Below, in pieces: positions 1-8,537 of a DNA stretch of 64,000 nucleotides. Positions within the stretch are counted from its first letter, which is position 1. Every line of letters begins with the position of its first letter. Under the pieces are notes generated by a model. That model saw nothing but the letters and a program-made list of their open reading frames with translations, was not told the DNA's origin and made no database searches. The position numbers and the translations under genes were made by a program. Source of the DNA: Chitinivorax sp. B (lineage in GTDB: Bacteria > Pseudomonadota > Gammaproteobacteria > Burkholderiales > SCOH01); the NCBI RefSeq assembly GCF_005503445.1, contig NZ_SCOH01000016.1:44110-108109 (forward strand), given 5' to 3'.

Positions 1-1
1 C

Positions 2-1159
2 ATGCTCGACGACATGGGAGCGGGTTGGGCTTATTGGGCAAGCGATCCGGGGGATTGGGGACCGGTCAACGGTGATCGCGTCGAAATGCCCAAGCTGAAT
101 CGGTTGATCCGCACCTACCCACGCGCCATTGCCGGCGAACCCGTGTCGTTTCGCTATGTACCTGGCGCAGCTCATTTCACGTTGGTATTCAGGGAAAAAG
201 CCGGCGTGACGGGGCCGACTGAAATCTTCATTCCGCGTCGTCATTACCCTGAAGGTTTTGAATTGACGGTGTCTGACCCGGCAGGCAGTTGGCGGTCTGA
301 ATATGACGTACGAACGCAAGTGCTGAAGCTGTGGACCAATCCTGCCGTTGCTGAACATACCGTACGTATCCATCGCAAATATCAGAACTTGTATCTGCCT
401 TATCTGGCCAAATGCGTGGGGACACAAAACGGTTCGGTGACCAATGGTACGCAGGCATTGGCCCAGGATTGCAACGGTGATATCTCGCAGGGCTGGATGA
501 TTGGCAGCGATCAGACATTACGCAGCAAGCAGGACATCAATCAATGTCTGGACGTCAGCGATGGATTGGCGATCAATGCCAAAAAAGTCCAAACCTACAC
601 TTGCAACGGTACCAATGCGCAGAAATGGTACTTCGACAATGGTCTGTTGCGTTCAGCACTGAACACTAGCAAATGCCTGGACGTATCCTATGGTGGTACC
701 AGCGATAAGATGCAACTATGGGATTGCATTGGTGGCCGTTCACAGACTTTTGCCTATCGGGCAGAAGCCACCAATCGATATTTGGCGATGAAGAACGAAG
801 CTAATGGCCTGTGTCTGGATGTCGAGGGTGGCAACATGGCAGATGGGACCAATGTCATTGCCTATGCTTGCCACGGTGGCGCCAATCAAAGCTGGCTATA
901 CGAGCCCAGTACCGGCTTCATCCACAGCAGGCAGGATAACCGCTATTGCCTGGATAACCGCGGCAAGACTGAATCCGGCAGCAGTCTGGGTATCTGGCTG
1001 TGTACCGACTCCGACAATCTGCGCTTTAACTGGAATGGCAGTACCATCCGGCCTTATCGAAATGTTGACCTGGCCGTGGCCGCAGGCAATGCGGGAAACC
1101 CCGTAACGCAACAGGCCAGCGATGGTGCCAGTGCTCAAGTGAAATGGCGGATGGAGTAA
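2..1159 (+). CDS. GH5 endoglycoceramidase-like C-terminal part with ricin B-type lectin domain (5' partial)
   Basis: This is the 3' part of a secreted carbohydrate-active protein; the frame is open at the window edge, so the ATG at position 2 is probably internal. Residues 6-125 (WAYWASDPGDWGPV, then RTYPRAIAGEP) resemble the end of a GH5 endoglycoceramidase-type barrel and its C-terminal beta domain. Residues 130-385 form a ricin-type beta-trefoil: Q-x-W/F signatures near 163 (QGW), 207 (QKW), 248 (QTF) and 296 (QSW), with CLDV-type motifs at 182, 225, 271 and 316. The catalytic part would lie upstream, so enzymatic activity is inferred from the family only. A second secreted ricin-lectin protein lies at 18853-20214. 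Confidence 0.75.
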   Translation: MLDDMGAGWAYWASDPGDWGPVNGDRVEMPKLNRLIRTYPRAIAGEPVSFRYVPGAAHFTLVFREKAGVTGPTEIFIPRRHYPEGFELTVSDPAGSWRSEYDVRTQVLKLWTNPAVAEHTVRIHRKYQNLYLPYLAKCVGTQNGSVTNGTQALAQDCNGDISQGWMIGSDQTLRSKQDINQCLDVSDGLAINAKKVQTYTCNGTNAQKWYFDNGLLRSALNTSKCLDVSYGGTSDKMQLWDCIGGRSQTFAYRAEATNRYLAMKNEANGLCLDVEGGNMADGTNVIAYACHGGANQSWLYEPSTGFIHSRQDNRYCLDNRGKTESGSSLGIWLCTDSDNLRFNWNGSTIRPYRNVDLAVAAGNAGNPVTQQASDGASAQVKWRME

Positions 1160-1359
1160 TCAGCACGGATAACTTGTTGATCTGACCCGGCAGGACGGCT
1201 GCGCTGCATGATGTAGCCGTCCGCAGCCTGTTTGTGTGAAGCGCATGGGGCTGTTTGGGTCATGAGCCTTGTGGAACATCTGAACGCGGTGGGCTCGACC
1301 ATGGGCTCCCATTCGGATACGCTCTGATTCCCACCCATCACACAATCCTATGCCTGTTC

Positions 1360-1938
1360 ATGCCTGGTTTGATTTCGCTCCTGATGGCGGTCCTGTTCAT
1401 GTTGGTGGCTGCTTGGTTGTACTGGCCATCACCAGAGATTGCTTTTCGTACGGATGAATCACCTGTTGCATGGTTGTCCAGTGCGCAGATGTGGGCGATG
1501 GCCGTGTTGTCACTCAGGCTTTGGGGAAACTCGATCCTACCCCGCAAGTTATGCCTATGGCTGGCGCTGGCAATGATGGGAATGGCGTTCGATGAACAGT
1601 TCATGCTGCATGAGCATTGGAAGTACTCATGCCACCAGTGGATATCGGCCTGTCGTTACACCTGGATGACTGAGCTGCCGATGTTACTGGTCGGCAGCCT
1701 TGGCTTGTTGACAGGAATCTGGTTGCAACACAGTTTGCTCACACCTCATTTACGCAGGTTATTGTGGGCGTCGCTGTTGATAGGGCTGATGGCGCTACTG
1801 TTGCGCTTCACCGAACAGCCTATCGTGTTGCTACCTTACAAAGCGGCGTTGCTGGTGATTGCCCAGGCGTTGTTCATTGCCACATTGCTTGGCGTACCAT
1901 CAGCATCAGCCGATACCCGTCAGGTGCACTCCGCATAG
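1360..1938 (+). CDS. Uncharacterised multi-pass membrane protein
   Basis: I do not recognise a named family. From the ATG at 1360 the protein is about 192 residues. It opens with a hydrophobic helix (MPGLISLLMAVLFML) and has about five further membrane spans, including one after the polar segment FDEQFMLHEHWKYSC. That segment is rich in His, Asp and Glu and could bind a metal. An in-frame ATG at 1255 would add 35 residues that look non-membranous and lacks a ribosome site, so 1360 is preferred. The 3' end overlaps the convergent gene 1920-3368 by about 19 bases. Confidence 0.5.
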   Translation: MPGLISLLMAVLFMLVAAWLYWPSPEIAFRTDESPVAWLSSAQMWAMAVLSLRLWGNSILPRKLCLWLALAMMGMAFDEQFMLHEHWKYSCHQWISACRYTWMTELPMLLVGSLGLLTGIWLQHSLLTPHLRRLLWASLLIGLMALLLRFTEQPIVLLPYKAALLVIAQALFIATLLGVPSASADTRQVHSA

Positions 1939-3368
1939 AAATCACTTTCAAACGGATACCATTCGCCACCTATATTGGCAAAGACAATACGGCGTTTGAG
2001 GATGGGCGTCGTGCCCTCGACGATTTCGGGCATGCCCCAAAGATCCCATTGTACGAAGTCCGCAATGGCGTCGTTGTTCAAGTCAATCTCATAGACGGCA
2101 GCACGTAATATCCCCTCCGGGCTACCACCAGCAACCGATGTTTCAGTACGGTGACTGATCTTGGCTGTTCGTAACGGAAGTGCTGTCGGCGCCTGAAACC
2201 AGAGCAAGGGATCTTTGATGGCAGGGTAGTCAGCCAATACATTCTTGCCACGACGACGATTGCTCAAGCCTTCTGCACAACCACCGTTTTCACCGTTAGG
2301 CTTGAACTGGATCTGTGGTGTCCATTGATAGGCACCCACCAGGCCGGTACACCCAACCACATGCTCCACAATCGGTTTGTCGAGCTTAAGATCGAAGCGA
2401 CCAATATCCCATGCCCCTGAATAGTGCCAACCCAGGTGTTGACGGAACTCCCAACGCGGCCCACCCGTGACATGACCCCGCTGCAGGATACCGAAGTGCG
2501 CACTGACCTGTTCGATACCTGCATTGCCCGACAGGATTTCGCGAGGGCTACGGAACAACGAAGGCCGGATTGCGGGTAGCTGCAATTTTGAAAAACCTTG
2601 AACCCGGCAATCATGCACAATCGGCGACCCATAGGGAAAATCTTTGATGTTCGGATAATCCGTACGGGGCCAGAGCAGCGCGAATTTTTCCCCTTTGGCA
2701 TTCGCGGTGGCTTGCTGCATCTGTTTGCAGCTCAATAGCGGGGGATTCATGCTGGCAGGGGCAACGATCCCATTTGCCAGCAGGTTTTTCATGGCATCGA
2801 ATTCCGGAACCGGATAACGGATCAACTTGGGTTGCGGCACTTCGTCTGTCAGGAATTCCCCGCTTTCATTTCTGCCGTTTTCCAGGTGGCGCTGCTTGTC
2901 GGAGAGTAAGCGCTTATGGAAATGGCCACCAGCGGTAAAGAGTGCCTGAGCTGATGGTGCTATCCAGAACGCACGCAGTGGTGAATACAGCGGGTTTTTC
3001 TGACCGGAGTTGGGTGGAGCATATTCATTGCCGATCTCTGCAAGTATCAGTGGCTTGTCCCCCAGTAAGTTGCATGGAACAAAGCCCCGGCGTGACTCGC
3101 TCCATTCGATCTCGCAGCTTTTATCATGCTGTGAGATAGGGGTGACCTTGGTGTTGGTAATCAGTTGAACAATAACCGGACTGTTTACGTCAGCGGTCTG
3201 GCGGACATTCACCCATGAGCCCAACACCCACTTTGTTGAGTCTGCTGCGTTTGCGGAAAACGTCAGCAGGAAGTATGCCCCTGCAAGCCCCGCCTGTTTG
3301 ACAAAGCGAGGAAGCCAATCGTGTGGGGTGAGAATGTCTGAACTGCGTATGTGTGTTGAACGTGTCAT
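1920..3368 (-). CDS. Secreted SH3-like domain protein of unknown function
   Basis: A 482-residue exported protein. A polar N-terminus is followed by a hydrophobic stretch (residues 26-39) and a probable signal peptidase I site after ANA (about residue 41). Residues 46-100 look like a bacterial SH3 (SH3b) fold: WVLGSWVNVRQTADVNSPV, then a Cys pair and a GFVPCNLLG ending. The remaining 380 residues match nothing I know; they are rich in Trp, Pro and Gly and contain several Cys. Bacterial SH3 domains usually bind peptidoglycan or cell-wall peptides, so an envelope role is plausible but inferred. It stands alone, convergent with the membrane protein before it. Confidence 0.6.
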   Translation of the reverse strand: MTRSTHIRSSDILTPHDWLPRFVKQAGLAGAYFLLTFSANAADSTKWVLGSWVNVRQTADVNSPVIVQLITNTKVTPISQHDKSCEIEWSESRRGFVPCNLLGDKPLILAEIGNEYAPPNSGQKNPLYSPLRAFWIAPSAQALFTAGGHFHKRLLSDKQRHLENGRNESGEFLTDEVPQPKLIRYPVPEFDAMKNLLANGIVAPASMNPPLLSCKQMQQATANAKGEKFALLWPRTDYPNIKDFPYGSPIVHDCRVQGFSKLQLPAIRPSLFRSPREILSGNAGIEQVSAHFGILQRGHVTGGPRWEFRQHLGWHYSGAWDIGRFDLKLDKPIVEHVVGCTGLVGAYQWTPQIQFKPNGENGGCAEGLSNRRRGKNVLADYPAIKDPLLWFQAPTALPLRTAKISHRTETSVAGGSPEGILRAAVYEIDLNNDAIADFVQWDLWGMPEIVEGTTPILKRRIVFANIGGEWYPFESDFYAECT

Positions 3369-3523
3369 GTTGTTCCTGAATGAAATGGCGTATCAACCTG
3401 TCCGTAGCGTGCTTCAGACTACTGTTCTTGACACCACAGGCCAGTCGTGACGCAGGAATGCCGCATGATAAGTCAAGCCAGGACGGGACATGCGCATATT
3501 CTGGTTTTTACGAAATCAGATAC

Positions 3524-3553
3524 TTGACCTGTCAGTTCATTGTCATGTATAAA
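3524..3553 (+). promoter_or_regulatory. Sigma-70 promoter of the arsR-desaturase pair
   Basis: TTGACC (3524-3529) and TATAAA (3548-3553) are separated by 18 bp. Transcription would start near 3560, only about 20 bases before the ATG at 3582. The palindrome at 3555-3576 covers the expected start point. Confidence 0.6.
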
Positions 3554-3554
3554 T

Positions 3555-3576
3555 CTATTAACAAATTAGTTAATAG
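3555..3576. promoter_or_regulatory. Palindromic operator for the ArsR-type repressor
   Basis: Perfect 8-bp inverted arms, CTATTAAC and GTTAATAG, surround a 6-bp AT centre (AAATTA). The site touches the -10 element and covers the expected transcription start and the region just before the repressor ATG. Its size and symmetry fit a winged-helix ArsR dimer, so autorepression is the simplest reading (inference). Confidence 0.6.
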
Positions 3577-3581
3577 TTAAA

Positions 3582-3926
3582 ATGACACAATCTCTAGACC
3601 GCATTTTTGAAGCGTTGGCATCAGGGCCCAGACGGCAGATTTTGGCTTATCTGACGGAAGCCGAGCTATCGACGTCTGATCTGGCTACCCGTTTTTCAAT
3701 GAGCACGCCGGCAATATCGAGGCACCTTTCGGTACTTGAGACAGCTGGATTGGTTACCAGTGAACGGCGCGGACAGTTTGTGATGTACCGCTTGAATCGC
3801 GACAGTCTGGTGAACAGTCTGATGGGCTATGCCTTCGAACTTTGCCCTGTGGGTAACGAGTTGAAACGTGAATCCCGTGAATTGTCACAGCAGCATAAAG
3901 ATGAACTGAAAGGTGATCATGTCTGA
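3582..3926 (+). CDS. ArsR/SmtB-family winged-helix repressor
   Basis: A 114-residue regulator. The winged helix-turn-helix runs from about residue 5 to 80: IFEALASGPRRQILAYL, recognition region STPAISRHLSVLETAGLV, and the wing ERRGQFVMYRL. No Cys-pair metal motif is visible in helix 3, and the single Cys near residue 88 is not in a known metal site, so it is probably a non-metal sensor. The start follows the palindrome at 3555-3576 with no clear ribosome site. The last eight bases overlap the desaturase ATG at 3919, which implies translational coupling. It most likely represses itself and the desaturase. Confidence 0.85.
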   Translation: MTQSLDRIFEALASGPRRQILAYLTEAELSTSDLATRFSMSTPAISRHLSVLETAGLVTSERRGQFVMYRLNRDSLVNSLMGYAFELCPVGNELKRESRELSQQHKDELKGDHV

Positions 3927-5205
3927 CCTCCAAGTCATACCTAAGCACCACCGGGTCCAAGTACAACATGAAACGGATGTGGTGCAAGGATCAGTCAAAT
4001 GGGCACCCGCGAAATCATTTTGGTTTACCGGTATGCTGTTCGCAACGCTGATTGGCGGTAGTCTGACATGGAGCTGGTCGGCATTTGGCGTGTTTCTGGC
4101 GAGCACTGCGGCTGTATTGCTGTTTGGACATTCATTGGGCAGCCATCGCAAGTTGATTCACGACAGTTACCAATGCCCGCGCTGGCTGGAGTACACATTG
4201 GTTTATATGGGGGTACAGGTAGGGTTGTCGGGGCCTTTGGGGTTGTTGCGACAACATGATCTGCGCGACTTTGCGCAACGGCTGCCCGATTGCCACGACT
4301 ACCTGCGTCACCGCAACGTGTTCTGGCGAGATGCATGGTGGCAGTTGAATTGCGAACTGATTCTGGATCGACCGCCGAAACTGAATCTGGAACCACGTGT
4401 TGCCAATGATCGTTTCTATCAATTTCTGGAACGGACCTGGATGTGGCAACAGTTACCGCCCGCCATTGTGCTTTACATGCTGGGCGGATGGGCCTTTGTG
4501 TTCTGGGGGGTATGTGCACGCATCACGGCGGGCGTATTCGGACACTGGTTGGTTGGTTATTTTGCACACAATCAGGGTGACATGCATTTTGAAGTAACGG
4601 GTGCCGCAGTACAGGGGCATAACATTCACTTGGTCTCATTGCTAACCATGGGGGAGTGTTGGCACAACAATCATCATGCTTTCCCTGGTTCTGCCAAGCT
4701 GGGGTTGGCACCCGGTGAATGGGATCCGGGTTGGTGGGCATTGAAATTGATGGCGAGGGTAGGGTGGGTATGGGGTATTCGTCTGCCTGCCGATCTGCCT
4801 CATCGTGCCGTTTTGCAGCCTTGCCATGTTGATGCAATGTCCATGGTGCAACGAGCGGGAACATCTCTCACGTTACCAGCCACAAGGCAGTGGTCCGTAT
4901 TGTGGGGGGTAATGCGAGAGTGGTCGGCACATGCGCAGAGGGCAACACCCACCATCTCTGGCCCGGTAGCCAATTTATCGCCAAGTCAGCTGCGATGGCT
5001 GGTGGGTGAACGGATTCCCTTCAGCATAAAGCGGACCAGCCGACGTGTCTCGCTACAAGTCGGTGAGCAAAGAATTGATGGATTGCCTGCGATTTGTTTG
5101 GTGTGGTTTGATCGAGGTGGATTGTTCCGCGGGGCCGCGATCGTATTGCTTCCGGTGGCATGCATGGTTGAAACGGTGCGTAGTTGGGTCGAATTGCCGG
5201 CCTGA
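3919..5205 (+). CDS. Acyl-CoA desaturase-like membrane fatty acid desaturase
   Basis: A di-iron membrane desaturase of about 428 residues, predicted to put a double bond into acyl chains. Histidine boxes are visible: GHSLGSHR (about residues 70-77), HDLRDFAQR followed by CHDYLRH (about 113-131), and the terminal box HNNHHAFP (about 249-256). Membrane spans lie near residues 35-70 and 180-215. The ATG at 3919 is preceded by AAAGG and overlaps the repressor stop; a GTG two codons earlier is in frame but less likely. The C-terminal 130 residues after the last box are longer than in classic members and unassigned. Pairing with an ArsR repressor suggests control of membrane fluidity. Confidence 0.82.
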   Translation: MSDLQVIPKHHRVQVQHETDVVQGSVKWAPAKSFWFTGMLFATLIGGSLTWSWSAFGVFLASTAAVLLFGHSLGSHRKLIHDSYQCPRWLEYTLVYMGVQVGLSGPLGLLRQHDLRDFAQRLPDCHDYLRHRNVFWRDAWWQLNCELILDRPPKLNLEPRVANDRFYQFLERTWMWQQLPPAIVLYMLGGWAFVFWGVCARITAGVFGHWLVGYFAHNQGDMHFEVTGAAVQGHNIHLVSLLTMGECWHNNHHAFPGSAKLGLAPGEWDPGWWALKLMARVGWVWGIRLPADLPHRAVLQPCHVDAMSMVQRAGTSLTLPATRQWSVLWGVMREWSAHAQRATPTISGPVANLSPSQLRWLVGERIPFSIKRTSRRVSLQVGEQRIDGLPAICLVWFDRGGLFRGAAIVLLPVACMVETVRSWVELPA

Positions 5206-5261
5206 GCGGCTTTCATAAAGCAATTTTCGTGGGTAAGGATTGTGGTGAGGTGCAACACGAT

Positions 5262-5307
5262 GGCATGATCTGCAGCCTGCTGCCGCGCTTAACATGATGA
5301 TCATGCC
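5262..5307. repeat. Inverted repeat before the methyltransferase gene
   Basis: Perfect 9-bp arms, GGCATGATC and GATCATGCC, are separated by 28 bases in the 144-bp gap between the desaturase and the methyltransferase. It could be a regulator site or an RNA hairpin at the 5' end of the next gene. There is no T-run, so it is not a standard terminator. Confidence 0.35.
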
Positions 5308-5349
5308 GGGTGTTGCAGTTTCCGATCCCATCCTCACTGCACAACAACC

Positions 5350-5955
5350 ATGAAAATACTCAACCCAGCAGTACAGGCAGCTTTGCAGTCCGGTGCCCCG
5401 ATCAAGTTGAACGTTGGTGGGGGTACCACGCGTCGGGACGGTTATTTCAATATTGATCTGGTGGCGTTGCCTGAGGTGGATATTGTGGCGGATCTGAATG
5501 CGCCATTATCCCTGTTGCCAGATAACTGCGTTAGTGCGGTCTATACCAGCCATGTGCTGGAGCATGTCACCAATTTATTGGGGCTGATGGAAGAACTGCA
5601 CAGAGTCTGTCGGCCAGATGCGATGCTGGAGATCATCGTGCCACATTTTTCCAGCCCCCTGTATTACTCCGATCCAACCCATGTTCGTCCCTGGGGCATT
5701 TACACCATCGGCTACTTCATGGATCGCGAAGACCAGATCGGGCGCAAGGTGCCCAGCTATTATTCCCAGGCACGTTTCAAATTGCTGGAACGACGACTGG
5801 TGTTTTCGCGGAGCAATCTGTTTGACCGCTTACTGGTGCCGGCACTGCGAGCAGTCCTCAATCGCTGGTTCGCTGCAATGGAGGTTTATGAGCGACGTTG
5901 GGCATGGATTTATCCCGCCCTTGAAATCCGCATGATGGTCACACCCAAGAAATAG
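5350..5955 (+). CDS. Class I SAM-dependent methyltransferase (type 11)
   Basis: A 201-residue cytoplasmic methyltransferase. Motif I is degenerate (LNVGGGTTRRDGYFNIDL, residues 19-37), followed by the acidic motif II (VDIVADLNAPL), the post-motif YTSHVLEHV (about 66-74) and motif III (LHRVCRPDAMLEIIVPH). The EHV segment is typical of type 11 methyltransferases acting on sugars, lipids or quinones. The C-terminal helix is aromatic and basic (MEVYERRWAWIYP) and could touch membrane. The substrate is unknown. It is monocistronic and convergent with the following acetyltransferase, with stop codons only a few bases apart. Confidence 0.75.
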   Translation: MKILNPAVQAALQSGAPIKLNVGGGTTRRDGYFNIDLVALPEVDIVADLNAPLSLLPDNCVSAVYTSHVLEHVTNLLGLMEELHRVCRPDAMLEIIVPHFSSPLYYSDPTHVRPWGIYTIGYFMDREDQIGRKVPSYYSQARFKLLERRLVFSRSNLFDRLLVPALRAVLNRWFAAMEVYERRWAWIYPALEIRMMVTPKK

Positions 5956-5958
5956 CAC

Positions 5959-6504
5959 TCAGCTTTGACTGGCGTTCATAAAACTGATGGAGAACAAGCT
6001 GGTCAGCTCATCGTCCCCTGGCAACATCAGGTCGCGTTCGTAGGTCATTCCGATGTGTTCCAGCAGACGTATCGAACGCTGATTGTCCGGTGAGGTAATG
6101 GCCAGTAATCTGGTCAGCTTCAAGGTGTGCTGTGCATGATGCAACATGCTCTGGGTAGCTTCCCGAGCATAGCCATGACCGCGACTGGCCGGCAGGAAGG
6201 CATAGCCGATATCAATATCCGGCAGTGTGTCACGACGGATCAACCCACATAGTCCCAATGGCGTACCATCCTCGGTCCGTTCAGTCAGATACATGCCAAA
6301 GCCATGCTGTACATAGCTGACCATTGGGCCATCTTGAATATATCGGCGGGCATCGTCCAGCGAATGCACATCGCGGCTGCCAATGAAGTGCAGCCAGTCC
6401 GGATCGTTGACCAAGGCCATGATGAACGCAGCATCATCAACAGTGAGTGGGCGCAAGGTGAGGCGAGCAGTATGCAGGATGGTGTTGTGGGTGGATGTAT
6501 CCAT
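5959..6504 (-). CDS. GNAT N-acetyltransferase (RimJ/RimL type)
   Basis: A 181-residue acetyl-CoA transferase of the GNAT family. It opens with the TARLTLRPLTVDDA strand and has the acetyl-CoA loop in PASRGHGYAREAT (about 108-120) and the C-terminal region NQRSIRLLEHIGM typical of RimJ/RimL-like enzymes that acetylate protein N-termini or small amines. The ATG at 6504 is preceded by AAGGA at good spacing; the open frame further upstream is inside the peptidase gene. It starts 14 bases after the M1 peptidase stop, so the two are probably co-transcribed. The acceptor is unknown. Confidence 0.8.
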   Translation of the reverse strand: MDTSTHNTILHTARLTLRPLTVDDAAFIMALVNDPDWLHFIGSRDVHSLDDARRYIQDGPMVSYVQHGFGMYLTERTEDGTPLGLCGLIRRDTLPDIDIGYAFLPASRGHGYAREATQSMLHHAQHTLKLTRLLAITSPDNQRSIRLLEHIGMTYERDLMLPGDDELTSLFSISFMNASQS

Positions 6505-6518
6505 ATCGATCCTTGGTG

Positions 6519-7850
6519 TCATGCTTTGGGTTGCTGGGACTGTGCATGGTAGACCCATTTCGCGAAGAACGGGGTGAGATCCTGCCCGCTGGCCTGCGCC
6601 ATCGCTGCCTTGAAATCGTTGGTGGTGACCGACAAACCCCAATAACGTTGGGTATAGTGACGCAGGCCATGCCAAAAGATTGTGTCACCCAAATGCTCTC
6701 GCAGCATGTGGACGACATAGGTTCCTTTGTCATACACCAACGCACGGTCATTGGCACTAGGGTTTAGCCAGTCGGAGAAAATCAGCGGCTTGTCTTCACC
6801 TCGTTCGCGAACATGCTCGTACGAAGTACGGGCGCTGTCGATGTGACGCAAGTATTCCTCGCGGCCGAAGCGATATTCCAGATAGGCGGCAGTCATGAAG
6901 CTGGCGATACCCTCATTGAGCCACATTTCGGTCCAGCGACGGTTGGTCAGGCCGTTCCCCCACCATTGATGGGCTAGCTCATGCGCGCCCAGCCAGATCT
7001 TCTTTTCGTTGGCAAGCACACGCTTGCCGTAACTTTCATCCAACATGGCGATGTGATTCAGCTCCTGGGCTACTTTGCCTGCTGCCAATACCTGTGTGTA
7101 ATGTTGACCAGGGTAGGGGATGCCTGCCTTATCTTCAAAAAAGCGCAACATGGTTGGCGTGTCGGCAAACACCTGTCGCAGTGCCTGTTCGTCAAAATTG
7201 GCTGAGCCAAGATAACGGAGCTGTACGTGCGCATGATGTGCCCTGACTTCACGATACAGGCCAGCGGTAAAACCATAGAGGTAGCTGGGCATCGGTGCTG
7301 TTTGTCGCCACTCGCTGGCGATACGATCACCTGATAAGGGGCGGGTGGTGTGATGCTGGCCATTGGCGGCGGCTTTCAGGCCGCTTGGCAAAATCAGCGT
7401 CAGGTTCAATGTGGCCCGATCACTTGGATCATCCACGCAGGGCATCCAGTCACTGGTGGAAAATGCGGTGTAGATCTGCTGTGCTGCGGGGGAGAAGTAC
7501 AACCCAGCTTTAGGTTGTCCTTGATATCGAATGGTGAGCGTATGCGGGTTTTCGGTTGATGCAGGTAGACTGACGACAAGACGTCTTCCTTGCTTGCTGA
7601 AAGCCAGTGTCTGGTGGTTGTGGTTGGTAATGTTGTCGATGTTCAGCTCACCCGCATCCAGCTGGATTTGAGATGCCGTACTGGTGAATGTGACCGTTAG
7701 TTCCCCTTGAAGGTGCTGGGTAAGCAGGTCAGGTGTCAGTTGCAGCTGATAATGGAGAATATCGATGTTGCCTTCTGGATGCGGCAAGCTGGTGCAGCCT
7801 GTCAGCAAGGCCAGGATGATCAACCATGGGGTGCGATGTATTGGTGTCAT
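6519..7850 (-). CDS. M1-family metallopeptidase lipoprotein
   Basis: A zinc metallopeptidase anchored as a lipoprotein. From the ATG at 7850 the signal peptide WLIILALLTGC ends in a lipobox Cys. The zinc site HELAHQWWGN with a downstream Glu in NEGIASF is intact. The exopeptidase motif GAMEN that normally lies some 30 residues before HExxH is replaced by the region VAQELNHIAML, so the specificity may differ from standard aminopeptidases. At about 443 residues it has only the N-terminal and catalytic domains and lacks the long C-terminal helical domain of PepN. An alternative upstream start at 7898 would give an unlikely 33-residue leader before the Cys. It probably trims peptides in the periplasm. 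Confidence 0.85.
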   Translation of the reverse strand: MTPIHRTPWLIILALLTGCTSLPHPEGNIDILHYQLQLTPDLLTQHLQGELTVTFTSTASQIQLDAGELNIDNITNHNHQTLAFSKQGRRLVVSLPASTENPHTLTIRYQGQPKAGLYFSPAAQQIYTAFSTSDWMPCVDDPSDRATLNLTLILPSGLKAAANGQHHTTRPLSGDRIASEWRQTAPMPSYLYGFTAGLYREVRAHHAHVQLRYLGSANFDEQALRQVFADTPTMLRFFEDKAGIPYPGQHYTQVLAAGKVAQELNHIAMLDESYGKRVLANEKKIWLGAHELAHQWWGNGLTNRRWTEMWLNEGIASFMTAAYLEYRFGREEYLRHIDSARTSYEHVRERGEDKPLIFSDWLNPSANDRALVYDKGTYVVHMLREHLGDTIFWHGLRHYTQRYWGLSVTTNDFKAAMAQASGQDLTPFFAKWVYHAQSQQPKA

Positions 7851-8537
7851 TGTTTCAGGTGGATAGGGGGGGTGCCCAACTGCTTTAGGCGCCGTCATTG
7901 CAAGTCATCGGATATGTACTGTTGGCGAAGCGTCTGAATGGTAAACCAAGCGGAGCGATATACGTTTTCGTGTGTGGATCTGGTTGGCCTGTTGTATTGG
8001 GTGTAAGACCACCACCTCGGTCCATTCAGACCGTATTGGTGCAAATAGCTGCTTGGCTTGCACAAGCAGGCATCATCATCCAATACTTCTTCAGTCTTGG
8101 TACCGTCAGCCATGGGGTCTTGGCGCGATTGCATTCCCGATTGATTTTGCCTGATTTAAATTCACATGGTTTGTAGGTAAAAGTCGATTCAGTGCTGGAA
8201 ATGTTGAGTAGCTATCCATCATTCGTGCTTCGCCAAGACACACTTTCGGCTTGATCTTGCCTAGAGGACAACAGTGGAGGCAGCAGTGCTGACGAGGTTG
8301 TCCACCGTTTGTTTGAATGTTTCAACAGTAACCTCGGCAATCTTCCTTTTGCCAGCCTGTGGCGCAGATATGCCGTTGATTTTATGAATACCAGTGGTAC
8401 TACATGTTGTGAGCAGACAATCTGCTGCTGATGCGCTGTATTGTTGCGCTGACGCAAGGATTGTTTTCTTGTGCAATGCAAAAATGTCATCGAATACTGC
8501 TATATGAAGGGTAACCGACGGTATGGAAAAGGTGAGC
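7851..8537. other. Intergenic region with only doubtful small frames
   Basis: About 690 bp between divergent genes. On the minus strand, 7895-8134 encodes a 79-residue frame whose TGA overlaps an ATG of the peptidase frame, and 8261-8539 encodes a 92-residue Ala/Ser/Thr/Lys-rich frame. Neither has a convincing ribosome site or a recognisable family. The segment should hold the promoters of the pta-ackA-fabI operon and the peptidase, but no strong -35/-10 pair stands out. Confidence 0.4.

Noticed and set aside
7895..8134. 79-residue minus-strand frame ending on an ATGA overlap with the longer peptidase frame
   Set aside because: No ribosome site or family match, and the peptidase most likely starts at 7850, so the overlap is probably chance.
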